From the NCBI GenBank assembly GCA_937901445.1, contig CALDHY010000041.1:1-64000 (forward strand): a DNA stretch of 64,000 bases, read 5' to 3'. The translations under genes and the position numbers were made by a program. The DNA is from an uncultured Selenomonadales bacterium (GTDB lineage: Bacteria; Bacillota; Negativicutes; Selenomonadales; Selenomonadaceae). The notes beneath the pieces were generated by a model. The model was not told where the DNA came from and did not search any database. It saw only the letters and a program-made list of their open reading frames with translations. Of the stretch, positions 7,005 to 16,305 are shown one piece after another. The stretch's first letter is position 1. Each line of letters opens with the position of its first letter.

Positions 7005-8459
7005 TTAGTCAACGACGGGTTGAGGAATACCGACGCCCAATTCATAAAATTTGAGGCTGTCAATTTTGAACGCGCCGTCTTTCGGTACAAAAATAATATC
7101 AGTGGAATCTGCGCGAGGGTAAATTCTGGAAGTCATAACTTTTTCGCCGTCATTAATAAAAATTTCAACCAATGAGCGGTCAAGGAAAATTTGAAGTTTC
7201 ATTTTATCTGCGGCAACAACGGGGCATTCACGTTCGCCATCGCCGCCCGCGCCCGCTTCATCACGATTAAATTTGAAAAGCTCCAACGCCTTATTGTATG
7301 AAAGGACGGTTTTTTGAGTCTTATCTTTGGAGGCGCGCAGGTAAATTTCAAATTCTGCAGTTTCGGTTAAATCAATGTCCAAAATTAATTCGCCGCAATC
7401 GCCGCTTACGCCGTCAAATTTCATCGGCTTGTAGAAAGTCAAATTTTCGTAGGATTTTTCTGCAGTGCGGAGGTTTTCCAATTCTTTAATAGGCGTGGTA
7501 AAAACTTTGCCGTTTTTGACGTGAATTTCACGCGGTACGGACATCATACCTGCCCAGCCGTCTTCTTGTTCCGGCATTATGTTATACCACATATCAGCCC
7601 AGCCAATCATAAGCGTGCGCCCGTCGGGAGCTTCCGTAATTTGCGGCGCGTAAAAATCAAAGCCGTAATCCAAAAGTTCAAATTTGCCGTGAATATAAAC
7701 GCCCTTATCATAATCGACTTTGCCCATAAAGTAGCCGGATTGAAAAACGTTCATATATTTGTTGAGTTCACGCTTGATACCTTGCGGCGAAATAATTAAA
7801 ATATCATGCCCTTCAATATTGGCAAAGTTGGGGCATTCCCACATAAAGCCTTCATTGCCTTCAGCACGCGCCATAATGTTTACGAACTCCCATTTGATTA
7901 AGTCTTCAGATTCAAAAAGTACAATTTGCCCCGTCAATCTGTCAGGCGTGCGTGAACCGACAACCATATAGTATTTGTCGTTTTCTTCATTCTTTAAAAC
8001 TTTTGGATCTCTGAAATCACCGACGTGAATTTGTTCATCTTCAGGAGCTACGGCAACGGGATTTTCGGGATATTTGGCAAAGTGTACGCCGTCTTCACTT
8101 ATTGCGATATTTTGAGTTTGTCTGAATCCTTCCGGAATTTCCGGCGTGTCTCTGTGTCCGGTGTAGACAAGATAAAGTTTGCCGTCTTTTTCAATCGCAC
8201 TGCCGCTGAAACAACCGTTACGGTCATAATCTTCCGTCGGAGCAAGTGCAACAGGTAAATGGTTCCAATGTATTAAATCGTCGCTTACAACGTGTCCCCA
8301 GTGCATTGGTCCCCACTGCGCGGTATGCGGATGATACTGATAAAATAAATGGTATTCGCCTTTATAGTAGCAAAAACCGTTAGGGTCGTTAATCCAGCCG
8401 CCGGGCGCGGCAATATGATATTTCGGATAATATCTTGTATTTATAATTCTTAAAGCCAT
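7005..8459 (-). CDS. scrB: Sucrose-6-phosphate hydrolase / beta-fructofuranosidase (GH32)
   Basis: This cytoplasmic glycoside hydrolase splits sucrose-6-phosphate (or sucrose) into glucose-6-P and fructose. WINDPNGF (about residues 22-29) holds the nucleophile Asp25, RDPK the transition-state stabiliser, and WECP the acid/base Glu, with the C-terminal beta-sandwich module completing a normal 484-residue length. There is no signal peptide. ATG 8459 follows GGGAGATGATTC; the upstream ATG at 8474 does not fit the ribosome site. No sucrose PTS, fructokinase or LacI-type regulator is adjacent, so the uptake route is not visible here. Confidence 0.92.
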   Translation of the reverse strand: MALRIINTRYYPKYHIAAPGGWINDPNGFCYYKGEYHLFYQYHPHTAQWGPMHWGHVVSDDLIHWNHLPVALAPTEDYDRNGCFSGSAIEKDGKLYLVYTGHRDTPEIPEGFRQTQNIAISEDGVHFAKYPENPVAVAPEDEQIHVGDFRDPKVLKNEENDKYYMVVGSRTPDRLTGQIVLFESEDLIKWEFVNIMARAEGNEGFMWECPNFANIEGHDILIISPQGIKRELNKYMNVFQSGYFMGKVDYDKGVYIHGKFELLDYGFDFYAPQITEAPDGRTLMIGWADMWYNIMPEQEDGWAGMMSVPREIHVKNGKVFTTPIKELENLRTAEKSYENLTFYKPMKFDGVSGDCGELILDIDLTETAEFEIYLRASKDKTQKTVLSYNKALELFKFNRDEAGAGGDGERECPVVAADKMKLQIFLDRSLVEIFINDGEKVMTSRIYPRADSTDIIFVPKDGAFKIDSLKFYELGVGIPQPVVD

Positions 8460-8565
8460 TGAATCATCTCCCAATTTTTTTTACAAAAGCTTATTCGACG
8501 CCCTTTCAGTTATTCCTTTAACTCAAATTTTTTATTGATGCCATTTTCTATAAAAATCAAAAACC

Positions 8566-8594
8566 TTGACATTTTGTCGAAAAGGAATTATGAT
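8566..8594 (+). promoter_or_regulatory. groESL promoter
   Basis: A consensus TTGACA, 17-base spacer and TATGAT lie 55 bases before groES. I do not see a CIRCE inverted repeat (TTAGCACTC-N9-GAGTGCTAA) or a clear CtsR heptad between here and the start codon. Confidence 0.85.
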
Positions 8595-8648
8595 ATAGCA
8601 GTTTTCAGTTGATAGGCTGAATGTAAACCATTTGGGAGGCAAGATACT

Positions 8649-8930
8649 ATGATTAAACCACTCGGAGACAGAGTTGTAATTGAAGTCGCTGAAGTCGAAC
8701 TCAAGACTAAAAGCGGTATCATAATGCCGGAGACTTCAAAAGAAAAACCGCAAAAAGGTAAAGTTATTGCGGTTGGTACGGGTAAACTTCTCGATAACGG
8801 CACTCGCGCAGTTCCTGAAGTTGAAGTCGGGCAAGACGTACTTTTTAACAAATACGCGGGCAGCGAAGTCAAAGTGGACGATAAAGAATATTTGGTAATT
8901 CGTGAAAGCGATATTTTGGCAATTCTTTAA
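8649..8930 (+). CDS. groES: Co-chaperonin GroES
   Basis: This 93-residue ring cap of the GroEL chamber begins with [11 protein letters not shown], carries the mobile loop around [15 protein letters not shown] that contacts GroEL, and ends with [24 protein letters not shown], all canonical. GGGAGG lies upstream of the ATG. It is followed by groEL with a 99-base gap filled by a heptad-repeat hairpin, which could tune the groES:groEL transcript ratio. Confidence 0.98.
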   Translation: MIKPLGDRVVIEVAEVELKTKSGIIMPETSKEKPQKGKVIAVGTGKLLDNGTRAVPEVEVGQDVLFNKYAGSEVKVDDKEYLVIRESDILAIL

Positions 8931-10646
<1,716 letters not shown>

Positions 10647-10647
10647 T

Positions 10648-10692
10648 TTAGGGGTTAGGTTTTAGTGGTTAGTTGTTAGGACTAACGACTGA
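10648..10692. repeat. Degenerate heptad-repeat remnant after groEL
   Basis: A run of GGGGTTAGGTTTTAGTGGTT and GTTAGGACTAACGACT resembles a decayed copy of the heptad element. The rest of the intergenic stretch to 10885 holds the groEL terminator and a TAGGTATAATT motif (10791-10801) shared with the lpxB leader repeats. Confidence 0.5.
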
Positions 10693-10720
10693 AAAATTTA
10701 ATTCTTGTACAAAAAAAATT

Positions 10721-10752
10721 AACACCTCGATAAATTGTCGGGGTGTTTTTTA
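10721..10752 (+). terminator. groESL terminator
   Basis: AACACC-TCGA pairs with TCG-GGGTGTT and is followed by T6. Confidence 0.85.
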
Positions 10753-10885
10753 GTGGCAATTTAGCCGCTTTTAAATCGAAATTTAAGTTTTAGGTATAAT
10801 TCCTGTCAAACGCTTGAAACGCGGCTTACAGACCCCTTCAGGCGCGTGTACAGGCTTGTTTGAAAGTTTGCAAGGAGAAATTTTC

Positions 10886-11077
10886 TTGAAAATATTTTAT
10901 GACGAAAAAATTTGCGTACGTTGCGCCGCCTGCGCGATTGAATCGGAAAACGGCGGAATAAAATTTGAACGCGATAAAATTATTATCGACGAAACTAAAA
11001 TTGAAGATTGGCACGCAATAGCGGCAATTTGTCCAGTCGGCGCGTTGACTTTAAAAAATATTACCTCAAGCGTTTAA
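10886..11077 (+). CDS. Small single-cluster ferredoxin
   Basis: This 63-residue electron carrier has CVRCAAC (three cysteines spaced CxxCxxC) near the N-terminus and a distant ICPVGAL supplying the fourth ligand, fitting one [4Fe-4S] cluster with the second cluster lost. The TTG start at 10886 is supported by AAGGAG 9 bases upstream; upstream in-frame codons lack a site. Its 3' end overlaps the convergent XRE regulator by 17 bases. The redox partner is unknown. Confidence 0.8.
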   Translation: MKIFYDEKICVRCAACAIESENGGIKFERDKIIIDETKIEDWHAIAAICPVGALTLKNITSSV

Positions 11078-11444
11078 CTTTTCGTTTTGCGCGTAAACCT
11101 ACCGAAAAAATTTCTATAAATTGTCCGGCTAAATTTAATTGTTCGGGCGGCAGTCCTTCAAGATTCGTAACAATTTTTGCTATTGGCGCAGACTTTATTA
11201 ACGGTGCAACTTTTACGTTTACATTATCCGTACCCAATAAAATAAAATCTGTCGTAACGTCAAGAGCCTTTGCAATGTTTATGATGGTGCTTGAAGTCAT
11301 ACTTTTTTTGCCCGTTTCAATTTCAAACAAAAAGTGCGGCGAAATTTCAGCCTCCTCCGACAATTTATCACGGGTTTTGCCTTGAGCCTCACGGAGCAAC
11401 CTGATTCTGTTGCCTATGGCTATATTTAAATCTTTTTTGTCCAT
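11061..11444 (-). CDS. XRE-family helix-turn-helix regulator
   Basis: This 127-residue cytoplasmic DNA-binding protein has an HTH_3 domain at about residues 10-66 (IRLLREAQGKTRDKLSEEAE, then HFLFEIETGKK). The C-terminal 55 residues carry no recognisable sensor domain. It lies divergent from the small-gene run at 11635-12484 and could regulate it; that is a positional inference. It overlaps the end of the ferredoxin gene on the opposite strand. Confidence 0.88.
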   Translation of the reverse strand: MDKKDLNIAIGNRIRLLREAQGKTRDKLSEEAEISPHFLFEIETGKKSMTSSTIINIAKALDVTTDFILLGTDNVNVKVAPLIKSAPIAKIVTNLEGLPPEQLNLAGQFIEIFSVGLRAKRKVKRLR

Positions 11445-11634
11445 TCAAGCACGCCCTTTATTTTTTAATAATAAATTAGTGCTGAAAATTTTCGTACAAT
11501 CTATAGATAAAATTTATCCTTGAAATTTTATATCTATAGCTATAAAATGTTTGACGTAAGAAGTGAACTGTTCACCTTGACTTTGGATAAAAAATTTTTT
11601 TGAAATGTGTAGTGTTTTTGGAGGTTGATATTTT

Positions 11635-11820
11635 ATGGAAAACATCGAAAAGAAAAAGGTTGTTCCCGTGAAAATCCCTGAAGGAGAATTTGCCGGATAT
11701 GTTTGTTGCGCAGACTGCAGATTCGGCGAATACGATTCCAAGCGCGAGGAAGTTTGGTTCGGTTACCGTCGCAGATGGATGGATCCAACGGATAACTGCT
11801 CTCATGGAGAGTTCAAATAA
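11635..11820 (+). CDS. Small Cys-rich protein of unknown function
   Basis: This 61-residue protein has VCCADCRFGEYDS, an aromatic/basic stretch WFGYRRRWMDP and a terminal C-SHGE. The cysteines and histidine could bind a metal. GGAGG precedes the ATG by 9 bases, so it is probably a real gene. It is the first of three tightly spaced small genes (only one base to the next), suggesting an operon with the membrane protein and the JAMM protease. I do not recognise the family. Confidence 0.7.
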   Translation: MENIEKKKVVPVKIPEGEFAGYVCCADCRFGEYDSKREEVWFGYRRRWMDPTDNCSHGEFK

Positions 11821-11821
11821 A

Positions 11822-12112
11822 ATGAGCGAAAATCAAAATCGCCAGTATGTTGTAACACGTTCGCCCAAAAGTGTTGGACTCGGCTTGATTCTAACTTTGG
11901 TACTTGGTCCAATCGGTCTTTTTTATGCAACGATAACCGGAGGTGTTATCATGGCTGTTGTAGATACGATATTTGCAATAGCCGGCTTTATGACACTTGG
12001 AATCAGCCTTTTCATTACAGTTCCGCTTGTAAATCTTATTTGTATGGTATGGGCTTACAAAGCAATCACAAAGTACAATGAAGATTTATTCAACGGCAAC
12101 TTGAATGTGTAG
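11822..12112 (+). CDS. Small two-helix membrane protein
   Basis: This 96-residue protein has two hydrophobic segments (about residues 17-37 and 45-75) joined by a tight turn, reminiscent of TM2-type hairpins, and a polar C-terminus. ATG 11822 is preceded by GGAGAG inside the end of the upstream gene; the longer frame starting at 11690 overlaps that gene and is rejected. It lies three bases before the JAMM gene. Function is unknown. Confidence 0.75.
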   Translation: MSENQNRQYVVTRSPKSVGLGLILTLVLGPIGLFYATITGGVIMAVVDTIFAIAGFMTLGISLFITVPLVNLICMVWAYKAITKYNEDLFNGNLNV

Positions 12113-12115
12113 GAA

Positions 12116-12484
12116 ATGAAAATCCGAATCAGCGATACAGTAATTAATGCAATTAAAGAAAATTTATGTCTTCCTGAAAAGGGCGGTATTCTCGGTGTTG
12201 ATGAAAATTTTGTCGTAACGAAATTTTACAATGATTCAACCGGAATTACTACAAAATCGCGGTACATACCTGACATAAAGAAATTAAACGCCGTAATTCA
12301 AAATTGGGCACTTGAAGGCGTTTCATTTATTGGATTTGTTCATACTCATCCTAAAGGCTCGGAAAAACTCTCATCACTTGACATTGAGTACGCGGAAAAA
12401 ATTAAAACGCAGTGTAATTTAACCGAAATTCTCATGTTGTTGTACATTCCGGCAGAAGAAAAATTTTTACAATACCTGATTTGA
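12116..12484 (+). CDS. JAB/JAMM-domain metalloprotease-like protein
   Basis: This 122-residue stand-alone Mov34/MPN fold has the catalytic signature: an upstream Glu (PEKGGILG), then HTHP, and S-x-x-D in LSSLDIEYAE at the spacing expected for zinc binding. Bacterial members remove C-terminal tails from ubiquitin-like or sulfur-carrier proteins, or process tails in defence modules; no such carrier is visible here. It is the third gene of a compact run starting at 11635 and is followed by a strong terminator. Confidence 0.85.
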   Translation: MKIRISDTVINAIKENLCLPEKGGILGVDENFVVTKFYNDSTGITTKSRYIPDIKKLNAVIQNWALEGVSFIGFVHTHPKGSEKLSSLDIEYAEKIKTQCNLTEILMLLYIPAEEKFLQYLI

Positions 12485-12488
12485 CTTT

Positions 12489-12530
12489 AAGAAACAACAT
12501 TATTTTTTTAATCGTGTTGTTTCTTTTATT
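12489..12530 (+). terminator. Terminator of the JAMM operon
   Basis: AAGAAACAACA and TGTTGTTTCTT form an 11-bp perfect stem around a T-rich loop, followed by a T-rich stretch. Confidence 0.85.
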
Positions 12531-12576
12531 TTGATGGACGTCCTTAATTATTTGTCAAAAGTGAAGGGGATTTATT

Positions 12577-13116
12577 ATGAAAAATCATAAATACAATATA
12601 GACGACATAGATATAGAATATATTGTAATGTATATCTGGTATCACAAATGGCAAATACTTTTCATAAGTATTTTTGCTATAGGAATGTTGCCGGGAATTA
12701 TAAGAATAATTTCAATGGCAGGAGTCGGAGTAGGATTGATTTTTGAAGAGGAAAAGCCGCCGACGCCGGATGGCTTTTACGAATGGGAGACTAGTGGTTA
12801 CGAAGGATTTCTTGGAAGACTGAAAGAAACTATTTTATCAGTTGGTGAAAAAGGCAACAGCATTGTTTTTATAGGTTCAATATATACTCCTGAAGAAGCA
12901 ATGTATGTTACAAAAGAAGAAGTAACGGAGTTTAATCGTAGGGTTGAAATGAAACACGCAGATTTCAACGCAGGAATTTTAGCCAAAATACATCCGGCTT
13001 TTCGTTACAGATTAGAAGCTTACCTCTTAAAAGACAAAAATTTTATTATTCTGGTGCCGAGCGGAACTGATATTACAAACTTTTTTAAAATTGAAGAATT
13101 ACAGAAGATAATTTAA
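12577..13116 (+). CDS. Unknown membrane-anchored protein
   Basis: This 179-residue protein has a polar N-terminus of about 25 residues, a hydrophobic segment (about 26-60, possibly two helices) and a soluble C-terminal domain of about 110 residues. AAGGGGA precedes the ATG by 7 bases. No known motif was recognised. Codon and base use in 11.6-13.1 kb looks less GCG/CGC-rich than neighbouring genes, hinting that the region was acquired. Confidence 0.75.
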   Translation: MKNHKYNIDDIDIEYIVMYIWYHKWQILFISIFAIGMLPGIIRIISMAGVGVGLIFEEEKPPTPDGFYEWETSGYEGFLGRLKETILSVGEKGNSIVFIGSIYTPEEAMYVTKEEVTEFNRRVEMKHADFNAGILAKIHPAFRYRLEAYLLKDKNFIILVPSGTDITNFFKIEELQKII

Positions 13117-13146
13117 TTATTAATACCGCGTTAATCGTAAAAAAAT

Positions 13147-13176
13147 AACGCCTCGATAAAATTTCGGGGCGTTTTT
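13147..13176 (+). terminator. Terminator after the 12577 gene
   Basis: AACGCC-TCGA pairs with TTCG-GGGCGTT, followed by T5. It is the same design as the groEL terminator. Confidence 0.8.
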
Positions 13177-13180
13177 CTTT

Positions 13181-13206
13181 TCTTAATCCTTAGTCATTAG
13201 TCTTTA
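13181..13206. repeat. Partial heptad-repeat element
   Basis: CTTAATCCTTAGTCATTAGT is a one-arm version of the heptad repeat. It overlaps the 3' end of the minus-strand gene and encodes its terminal KD and stop. Confidence 0.65.
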
Positions 13207-13763
13207 TTATTTTTTTGAGCTTTTTTTATGCTTTTATCAATGGCTTTATCGAACTTTTTGTAAAATGTTTCACAAGCCTTTTTATAGTCGTTGGAATTTT
13301 TACCAATGGAACGAGTCCCGTACCTTAAACCGTAGACAAAATTTTTGGATTGTGCATCTTTTACATCAAAGAAAAATTGAACTGCCTGATGACTGTTGAT
13401 AACAGTTACTACAATAAAAGCATCAGCATATTTTGCAATATTGTCGTTATAAGTTTTGAGTGCCTCTTCATTTGACAAAGATTTAATGTCAACGCCGGTA
13501 TCACGTTTAATATTTGCCGCAATTTCATCATAAGAAATAACGTAACCATGAGCAACCTTGCTCGCGTCAAAAATTATGTTGGTAAATTCTTCAAAAGTCG
13601 GTTCGGCGGTTTCAACTCTGTAATACATTGGCAAAGCAACCGCCAAACGTTTTATCGTGGAAAGATCTGCTCCTTCATATGTGGTTTCACGAGAAGCCGC
13701 CATTGCAACCGTTGAAGTCAACATTACCGCCAAAATCAGCAGTGTACCAAAAATTTTCTTCAT
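13197..13763 (-). CDS. Secreted protein of unknown function
   Basis: This 188-residue protein has a clear Sec signal peptide (about residues 1-22, cleavage after AMA) and a mixed alpha/beta mature part with a lysine-rich end. GGAGGAAATTTT precedes the ATG. A periplasmic or exported location is likely. The ending NNKD and stop lie within heptad-repeat sequence. No domain was recognised; the pattern VAVALP-MYYRVE after an IKRL strand is loosely like small envelope proteins that resemble lipoproteins. Confidence 0.8.
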   Translation of the reverse strand: MKKIFGTLLILAVMLTSTVAMAASRETTYEGADLSTIKRLAVALPMYYRVETAEPTFEEFTNIIFDASKVAHGYVISYDEIAANIKRDTGVDIKSLSNEEALKTYNDNIAKYADAFIVVTVINSHQAVQFFFDVKDAQSKNFVYGLRYGTRSIGKNSNDYKKACETFYKKFDKAIDKSIKKAQKNNKD

Positions 13764-13778
13764 AAAATTTCCTCCAAA

Positions 13779-14462
13779 TTATTCTAAACCTTTGTAGACG
13801 AACGCGGCAAGCGCAGCCCCTACAAGCGGTCCTACTATAAATACCGGCAAAACTTCAAGCGGTGCGCCGTTGCCGCCCATTGCACAAACAAGCGCAGGTC
13901 CGAAACTTCGCGCAGGATTTACTGAAGTGCCCGTTAAACCAATTCCCAAAATGTGAACACCAACTAAAGTTAAGCCAATGACTAAGCCGCCGAATGAGCC
14001 GTGTTTTGCCTTGTCTGAAGTTACGCCCAAAATATTTATCACAAAAATAAAAGTCAAAATAACTTCAACCATTAAACCTGCAACTGAACTGCCGTGAACG
14101 CCTGCAAGTCCATTCGTACCGAGCCCGCCTGTCATATCAGTAACGCCGCCGGATACAAAAATTGTTGCCAAAATTTCCGCGCCGATAAACGCGCCTATGC
14201 ACTGCGCGATAACGTAGTAAACAAAATCTTTAGTAGTCATTCTGCCGCTCAAAAGTACGCCCAATGAAACAGCAGGGTTAATGTGACAGCCGGAAATGTT
14301 GCCGATTGAATAAGCCATTGCAACAATCGATAAACCAAATGCAAACGCCGTTAAAATGTAGCCGCCGCCCAAAACAGCGTCGCAACCTACAAGCATTGCC
14401 GTACCGCAACCTAAAACAACCAAAGTCATTGTGCCGATACATTCGGCGATATACTTTTTCAT
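13779..14462 (-). CDS. aqpZ: Aquaporin (AqpZ-like, MIP family)
   Basis: This six-helix channel of 227 residues has two NPA boxes, HINPAVS (about 60-66) and SVNPARS in the second half. The second half-helix region carries a His upstream and the Arg of the selectivity filter (VHILGI then SVNPARS), the pattern of water-selective AqpZ rather than glycerol facilitators. ATG 14462 is chosen over a TTG two codons earlier. It begins six bases after dapA, so water-channel expression appears linked to dapA transcription. Confidence 0.93.
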   Translation of the reverse strand: MKKYIAECIGTMTLVVLGCGTAMLVGCDAVLGGGYILTAFAFGLSIVAMAYSIGNISGCHINPAVSLGVLLSGRMTTKDFVYYVIAQCIGAFIGAEILATIFVSGGVTDMTGGLGTNGLAGVHGSSVAGLMVEVILTFIFVINILGVTSDKAKHGSFGGLVIGLTLVGVHILGIGLTGTSVNPARSFGPALVCAMGGNGAPLEVLPVFIVGPLVGAALAAFVYKGLE

Positions 14463-14468
14463 TATCAA

Positions 14469-15362
14469 TTAATCCTCCAATAAACCGTGATTTTTTAAAG
14501 CAGTTTTTACAATTTCCAAATTTTGAGGCTCAATTTCGCTAAGCGGCATTCTTACACTTCCAACATTCCAACTCAAAAGTTTCATTGCCGCCTTAACCGG
14601 AATTGGATTGACTTCACAGAAAAGCGCGTCGATTAAATCGCTGTAGTCAATTTGAAGTTTTGCCGCTGCCTCAACTTTGCCTTCAAAATAAAGTTGGCAA
14701 ATTAAATGTGTATCTTTCGGCGCAACATTCGACAGCACGGAAATTACGCCCTTTCCTCCAACTGACAGAATAGGAATAATTTGATCGTCATTGCCGGAAT
14801 AAATTGCAAGTTCATCGCCGCAAAGTCTGCGCGTCTTTACAATAGCTGACAAATCGCCGTTAGCCTCTTTCGCCGCAACAATATTTTTATGTTTGCAAAG
14901 TTCGGCGTAAGTTTCCGGCTTGATATTAACGCCCGTGCGACTCGGCACGTTGTAAACAATCATTGGAATATCGACGGCGTCAGCAATTTTTGTATAATGG
15001 GCGATTAATCCCTTTTGAGTGCATTTGTTGTAGTAAGGCGTAACCAAAAGTAAACCGTCCGCGCCGACTTTTTCCGCGTACTGCGAAAGTTGAATTGCAT
15101 AATCTGTATCGTTGGAGCCCGTACCCGCAATGACGGGAATTTTTTTGTTTGTACATTCGACGGCAAATTTAATAGCCGCTTTATGTTCCTCGTCAGTCAA
15201 AGTTGCAGATTCGCCGGTTGTACCCGTGATAATAATTGCGTCCGTTCCTTCAGAAATTTGATTGTCGATAATTTTTCCCAGTTCCTCAAAATTAATTTTT
15301 CCCGCGTCATCAAAAGGCGTAATTATCGCCACGCCCGCGCCTGTAAAAATTGTTCTTTTCAT
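14469..15362 (-). CDS. dapA: 4-hydroxy-tetrahydrodipicolinate synthase
   Basis: This enzyme condenses pyruvate with aspartate semialdehyde, the first committed step to meso-DAP and lysine. The motif TGTTGES (about 47-52), catalytic Tyr137 in YNVPSRTG and Schiff-base Lys165 in AAKEANGD are all present in a normal 297-residue protein. It is followed directly by aqpZ. It pairs functionally with ddh at 44994, which would take the product to meso-DAP in one step. Confidence 0.97.
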   Translation of the reverse strand: MKRTIFTGAGVAIITPFDDAGKINFEELGKIIDNQISEGTDAIIITGTTGESATLTDEEHKAAIKFAVECTNKKIPVIAGTGSNDTDYAIQLSQYAEKVGADGLLLVTPYYNKCTQKGLIAHYTKIADAVDIPMIVYNVPSRTGVNIKPETYAELCKHKNIVAAKEANGDLSAIVKTRRLCGDELAIYSGNDDQIIPILSVGGKGVISVLSNVAPKDTHLICQLYFEGKVEAAAKLQIDYSDLIDALFCEVNPIPVKAAMKLLSWNVGSVRMPLSEIEPQNLEIVKTALKNHGLLED

Positions 15363-15378
15363 ATTAGCCCTCCATTTT

Positions 15379-15453
15379 TTAAGGATTAAGGATTAGGAAT
15401 TAAGGACTAAGGATTTAAAATCTTTCATTAACCCTTAACCCTTATTCCTTAGA
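15379..15453. repeat. Heptad-repeat hairpin element upstream of dapA
   Basis: AAGGATT AAGGATT AGGAATT AAGGACT units face the complementary TTAACCCTTAACCCTTATTCC arm. It separates dapA from the alpha/beta hydrolase gene and encodes the latter's last residues (NSKE) and stop. Confidence 0.88.
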
Positions 15454-16290
15454 ATTATAATCAACTTTTTTACTCGATTGAAGATTTTCAAGCGGCGCGT
15501 TTACAAATTGAAAAACAGCCGCCGCCGTTATTTCGTAGTTATCAAGAAACGCCGTATGCCACGCCTTAGGCACTACGCACAATCTGGAATTTTTAATCAT
15601 TTGGTGCGCTTCCAAAACTGTAATTACCGGCGCGTGATCATCTTCATCGCCTACTATTAAAAGTACAGGACAATTTATCGCGCCCAAAGTTTCTTCACCA
15701 ACATTTAAATTGCTCCAAAAAGTCATATAGTCTTTGCCGAATTGTTGCCAACGTTCAGGCTCCGGGCGAATTGTTTTTTGATATTCGACAAAGGCAGGGT
15801 CGATTTTTGCAATTTCTTCAATGTTCAAACTGTCTGCCGAATAATAGCCCGCCTTCAAAGTCCCCGCGCCTATCGCCACAATTCTTTCAACGCGGTCGGG
15901 GTACATTGCCGCCAATTTATAAGCAGTGTACGCGCCGTCACTGAATCCCAAAACTCGCGCAGGTTCCCTTGTAACCGTGTTTAAAACCGTTAAGGCGTCA
16001 TCTGCTTTTTGTTCGTAAGTAAGCGGCGAATTTCCAATTTCAGAGCGTCCGTGCCCGCGCGTTGACATTACAATAACTTTGTAATTTTTTTGGAGCGCGT
16101 CAATGAGTTTGCCCATTTCATAGGGACTGCCAACGCCGCCGCCGTGCAAAACTAAAATAATTTCGCCCGCGCCGTAAACTTCATAATAAATTTTGGCGTC
16201 GCCCGCCTGTACATAATTTCCGGCTTTTAAATTATCGCCGTAAGGAATTTCTGAACCTTTGGCGTTGCCTTGCAGAAAATATCTTGCCAA
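15442..16290 (-). CDS. Alpha/beta-hydrolase
   Basis: This 282-residue serine hydrolase has an oxyanion strand LVLHGGGVGSP, the nucleophile elbow GFSDGAY, an acid residue in GDEDDHAP and a catalytic His in AWHTAFLDN. The lack of a signal peptide suggests it is cytoplasmic. The substrate is unknown; similar enzymes are annotated as esterases or C-C hydrolases. A PEtN-transferase-like gene lies 15 bases upstream on the same strand and may be co-transcribed. Confidence 0.85.
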   Translation of the reverse strand: MARYFLQGNAKGSEIPYGDNLKAGNYVQAGDAKIYYEVYGAGEIILVLHGGGVGSPYEMGKLIDALQKNYKVIVMSTRGHGRSEIGNSPLTYEQKADDALTVLNTVTREPARVLGFSDGAYTAYKLAAMYPDRVERIVAIGAGTLKAGYYSADSLNIEEIAKIDPAFVEYQKTIRPEPERWQQFGKDYMTFWSNLNVGEETLGAINCPVLLIVGDEDDHAPVITVLEAHQMIKNSRLCVVPKAWHTAFLDNYEITAAAVFQFVNAPLENLQSSKKVDYNSKE

Positions 16291-16305
16291 AAATTTTCCC
16301 TCCTG

